From positions 1 to 5,093 of the forward strand of contig CAMAYW010000213.1 in assembly GCA_945862475.1 (NCBI GenBank): a stretch of 5,093 bases of DNA, written 5' to 3'. Positions within the stretch are counted from its first letter, which is position 1. The number at the start of each line of letters is the position of its first letter. The translations under genes and the position numbers were made by a program. This DNA comes from Bacteriovorax stolpii (GTDB lineage: Bacteria; Bdellovibrionota; Bacteriovoracia; Bacteriovoracales; Bacteriovoracaceae). This document shows, piece by piece, positions 4,844 to 5,093 of the stretch. The notes beneath the pieces are model-generated. The model did no database searches. It saw nothing but the letters and a program-made list of their open reading frames with translations, and had not been told where the DNA came from.

Positions 4844-5093
4844 AGATTTTATTGGGTATTACTGGATCAGTAGCAAGTTATAAAACATTTGATGTCGCAA
4901 GACTTATCGTAAAAAACGGTCATCAGGTCAAAGTCATCCTCACCCGTGGTGCTCTTGAATTTATAAGACCAGAAACATTTCGTTATATTGGGGTTGAAAC
5001 TGTTTACTTACCCCTAGATGATTTTAGACCCTCTGAACTAAAAGTCGGCTCAACAGTTCTTCATATTGAGCTTTCTAAGTGGGCCGATAAACT
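4840..5093 (+). CDS. coaBC: CoaBC, phosphopantothenoylcysteine decarboxylase/synthase, N-terminal part (runs off right edge)
   Basis: The first 84 codons of the Dfp/CoaBC flavoprotein are present. The start MKILLGITGSVASYKTFDVA gives the FMN-binding loop of the CoaC (decarboxylase) domain, followed by GHQVKVILTRGALEFIRPETF (27-47) and LHIELSKWAD (74-83), in which His75 corresponds to the conserved catalytic His75 of E. coli Dfp. The full protein would cysteinylate 4'-phosphopantothenate (CoaB domain, not visible) and decarboxylate the product to 4'-phosphopantetheine. Whether the CoaB domain is fused cannot be seen; a stand-alone CoaC is possible but less common. The ATG overlaps the coaX stop as ATGA with no convincing Shine-Dalgarno, so it is probably translated by coupling to coaX. 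Confidence 0.93.
   Translation, partial: MKILLGITGSVASYKTFDVARLIVKNGHQVKVILTRGALEFIRPETFRYIGVETVYLPLDDFRPSELKVGSTVLHIELSKWADK

Noticed and set aside
1..5093. Mobile element, CRISPR, tRNA/rRNA or defence system
   Set aside because: No direct-repeat arrays, terminal inverted repeats, transposase or integrase motifs or structured RNA signatures were seen; all coding content is metabolic or housekeeping except the unknown left-edge protein.

Overview
This 5.1 kb window comes from a compact, AT-rich bacterial genome (roughly 40% G+C by eye). Genes are packed with 1-32 nt overlaps or gaps. It has two divergent transcription units starting from a 75-bp intergenic region, plus the first part of a third gene at the left edge. 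Gene content and sequence style would fit the Bdellovibrionota/Bacteriovoracales (predatory bacteria and relatives), but that placement is a low-confidence impression. Nothing in the window proves it.

Right half, + strand (2408 to the right edge): a coenzyme A biosynthesis operon. In order it has a divergent ketol-acid reductoisomerase (IlvC)-like NAD(P)-dependent oxidoreductase, panB (ketopantoate hydroxymethyltransferase), coaX (type III pantothenate kinase) and the start of coaBC (phosphopantothenoylcysteine decarboxylase/synthase), which runs off the window. Three of these four genes are linked by ATGA overlaps (IlvC-like/panB and coaX/coaBC) or a 1-nt gap (panB/coaX). PanB makes ketopantoate, the next step needs a ketopantoate reductase, and CoaX and CoaBC act later. 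No panE-type reductase is seen here. The main hypothesis from this window is therefore that the IlvC-like protein is the ketopantoate reductase of this operon. panC and panD are not in the window.

Left half, - strand (2332 down to 485): a class IV PLP-dependent aminotransferase-fold protein, best matching 4-amino-4-deoxychorismate lyase (pabC, folate/PABA synthesis); a small YacG zinc protein; and an inositol-monophosphatase family protein (suhB). They are joined by a 4-nt and a 32-nt overlap and so probably form one translationally coupled unit.

Left edge, - strand (395 to 1): the N-terminal 131 codons of an unrecognised membrane-anchored protein with the beginning of a coiled coil. It starts at GTG behind a strong Shine-Dalgarno. 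It has its own near-consensus sigma70-type promoter (TTGACA, 17 bp, GATAAT) in the 89-bp gap after suhB, so it is a separate transcription unit. No RNA genes, mobile elements, CRISPR arrays or convincing rho-independent terminators were seen.
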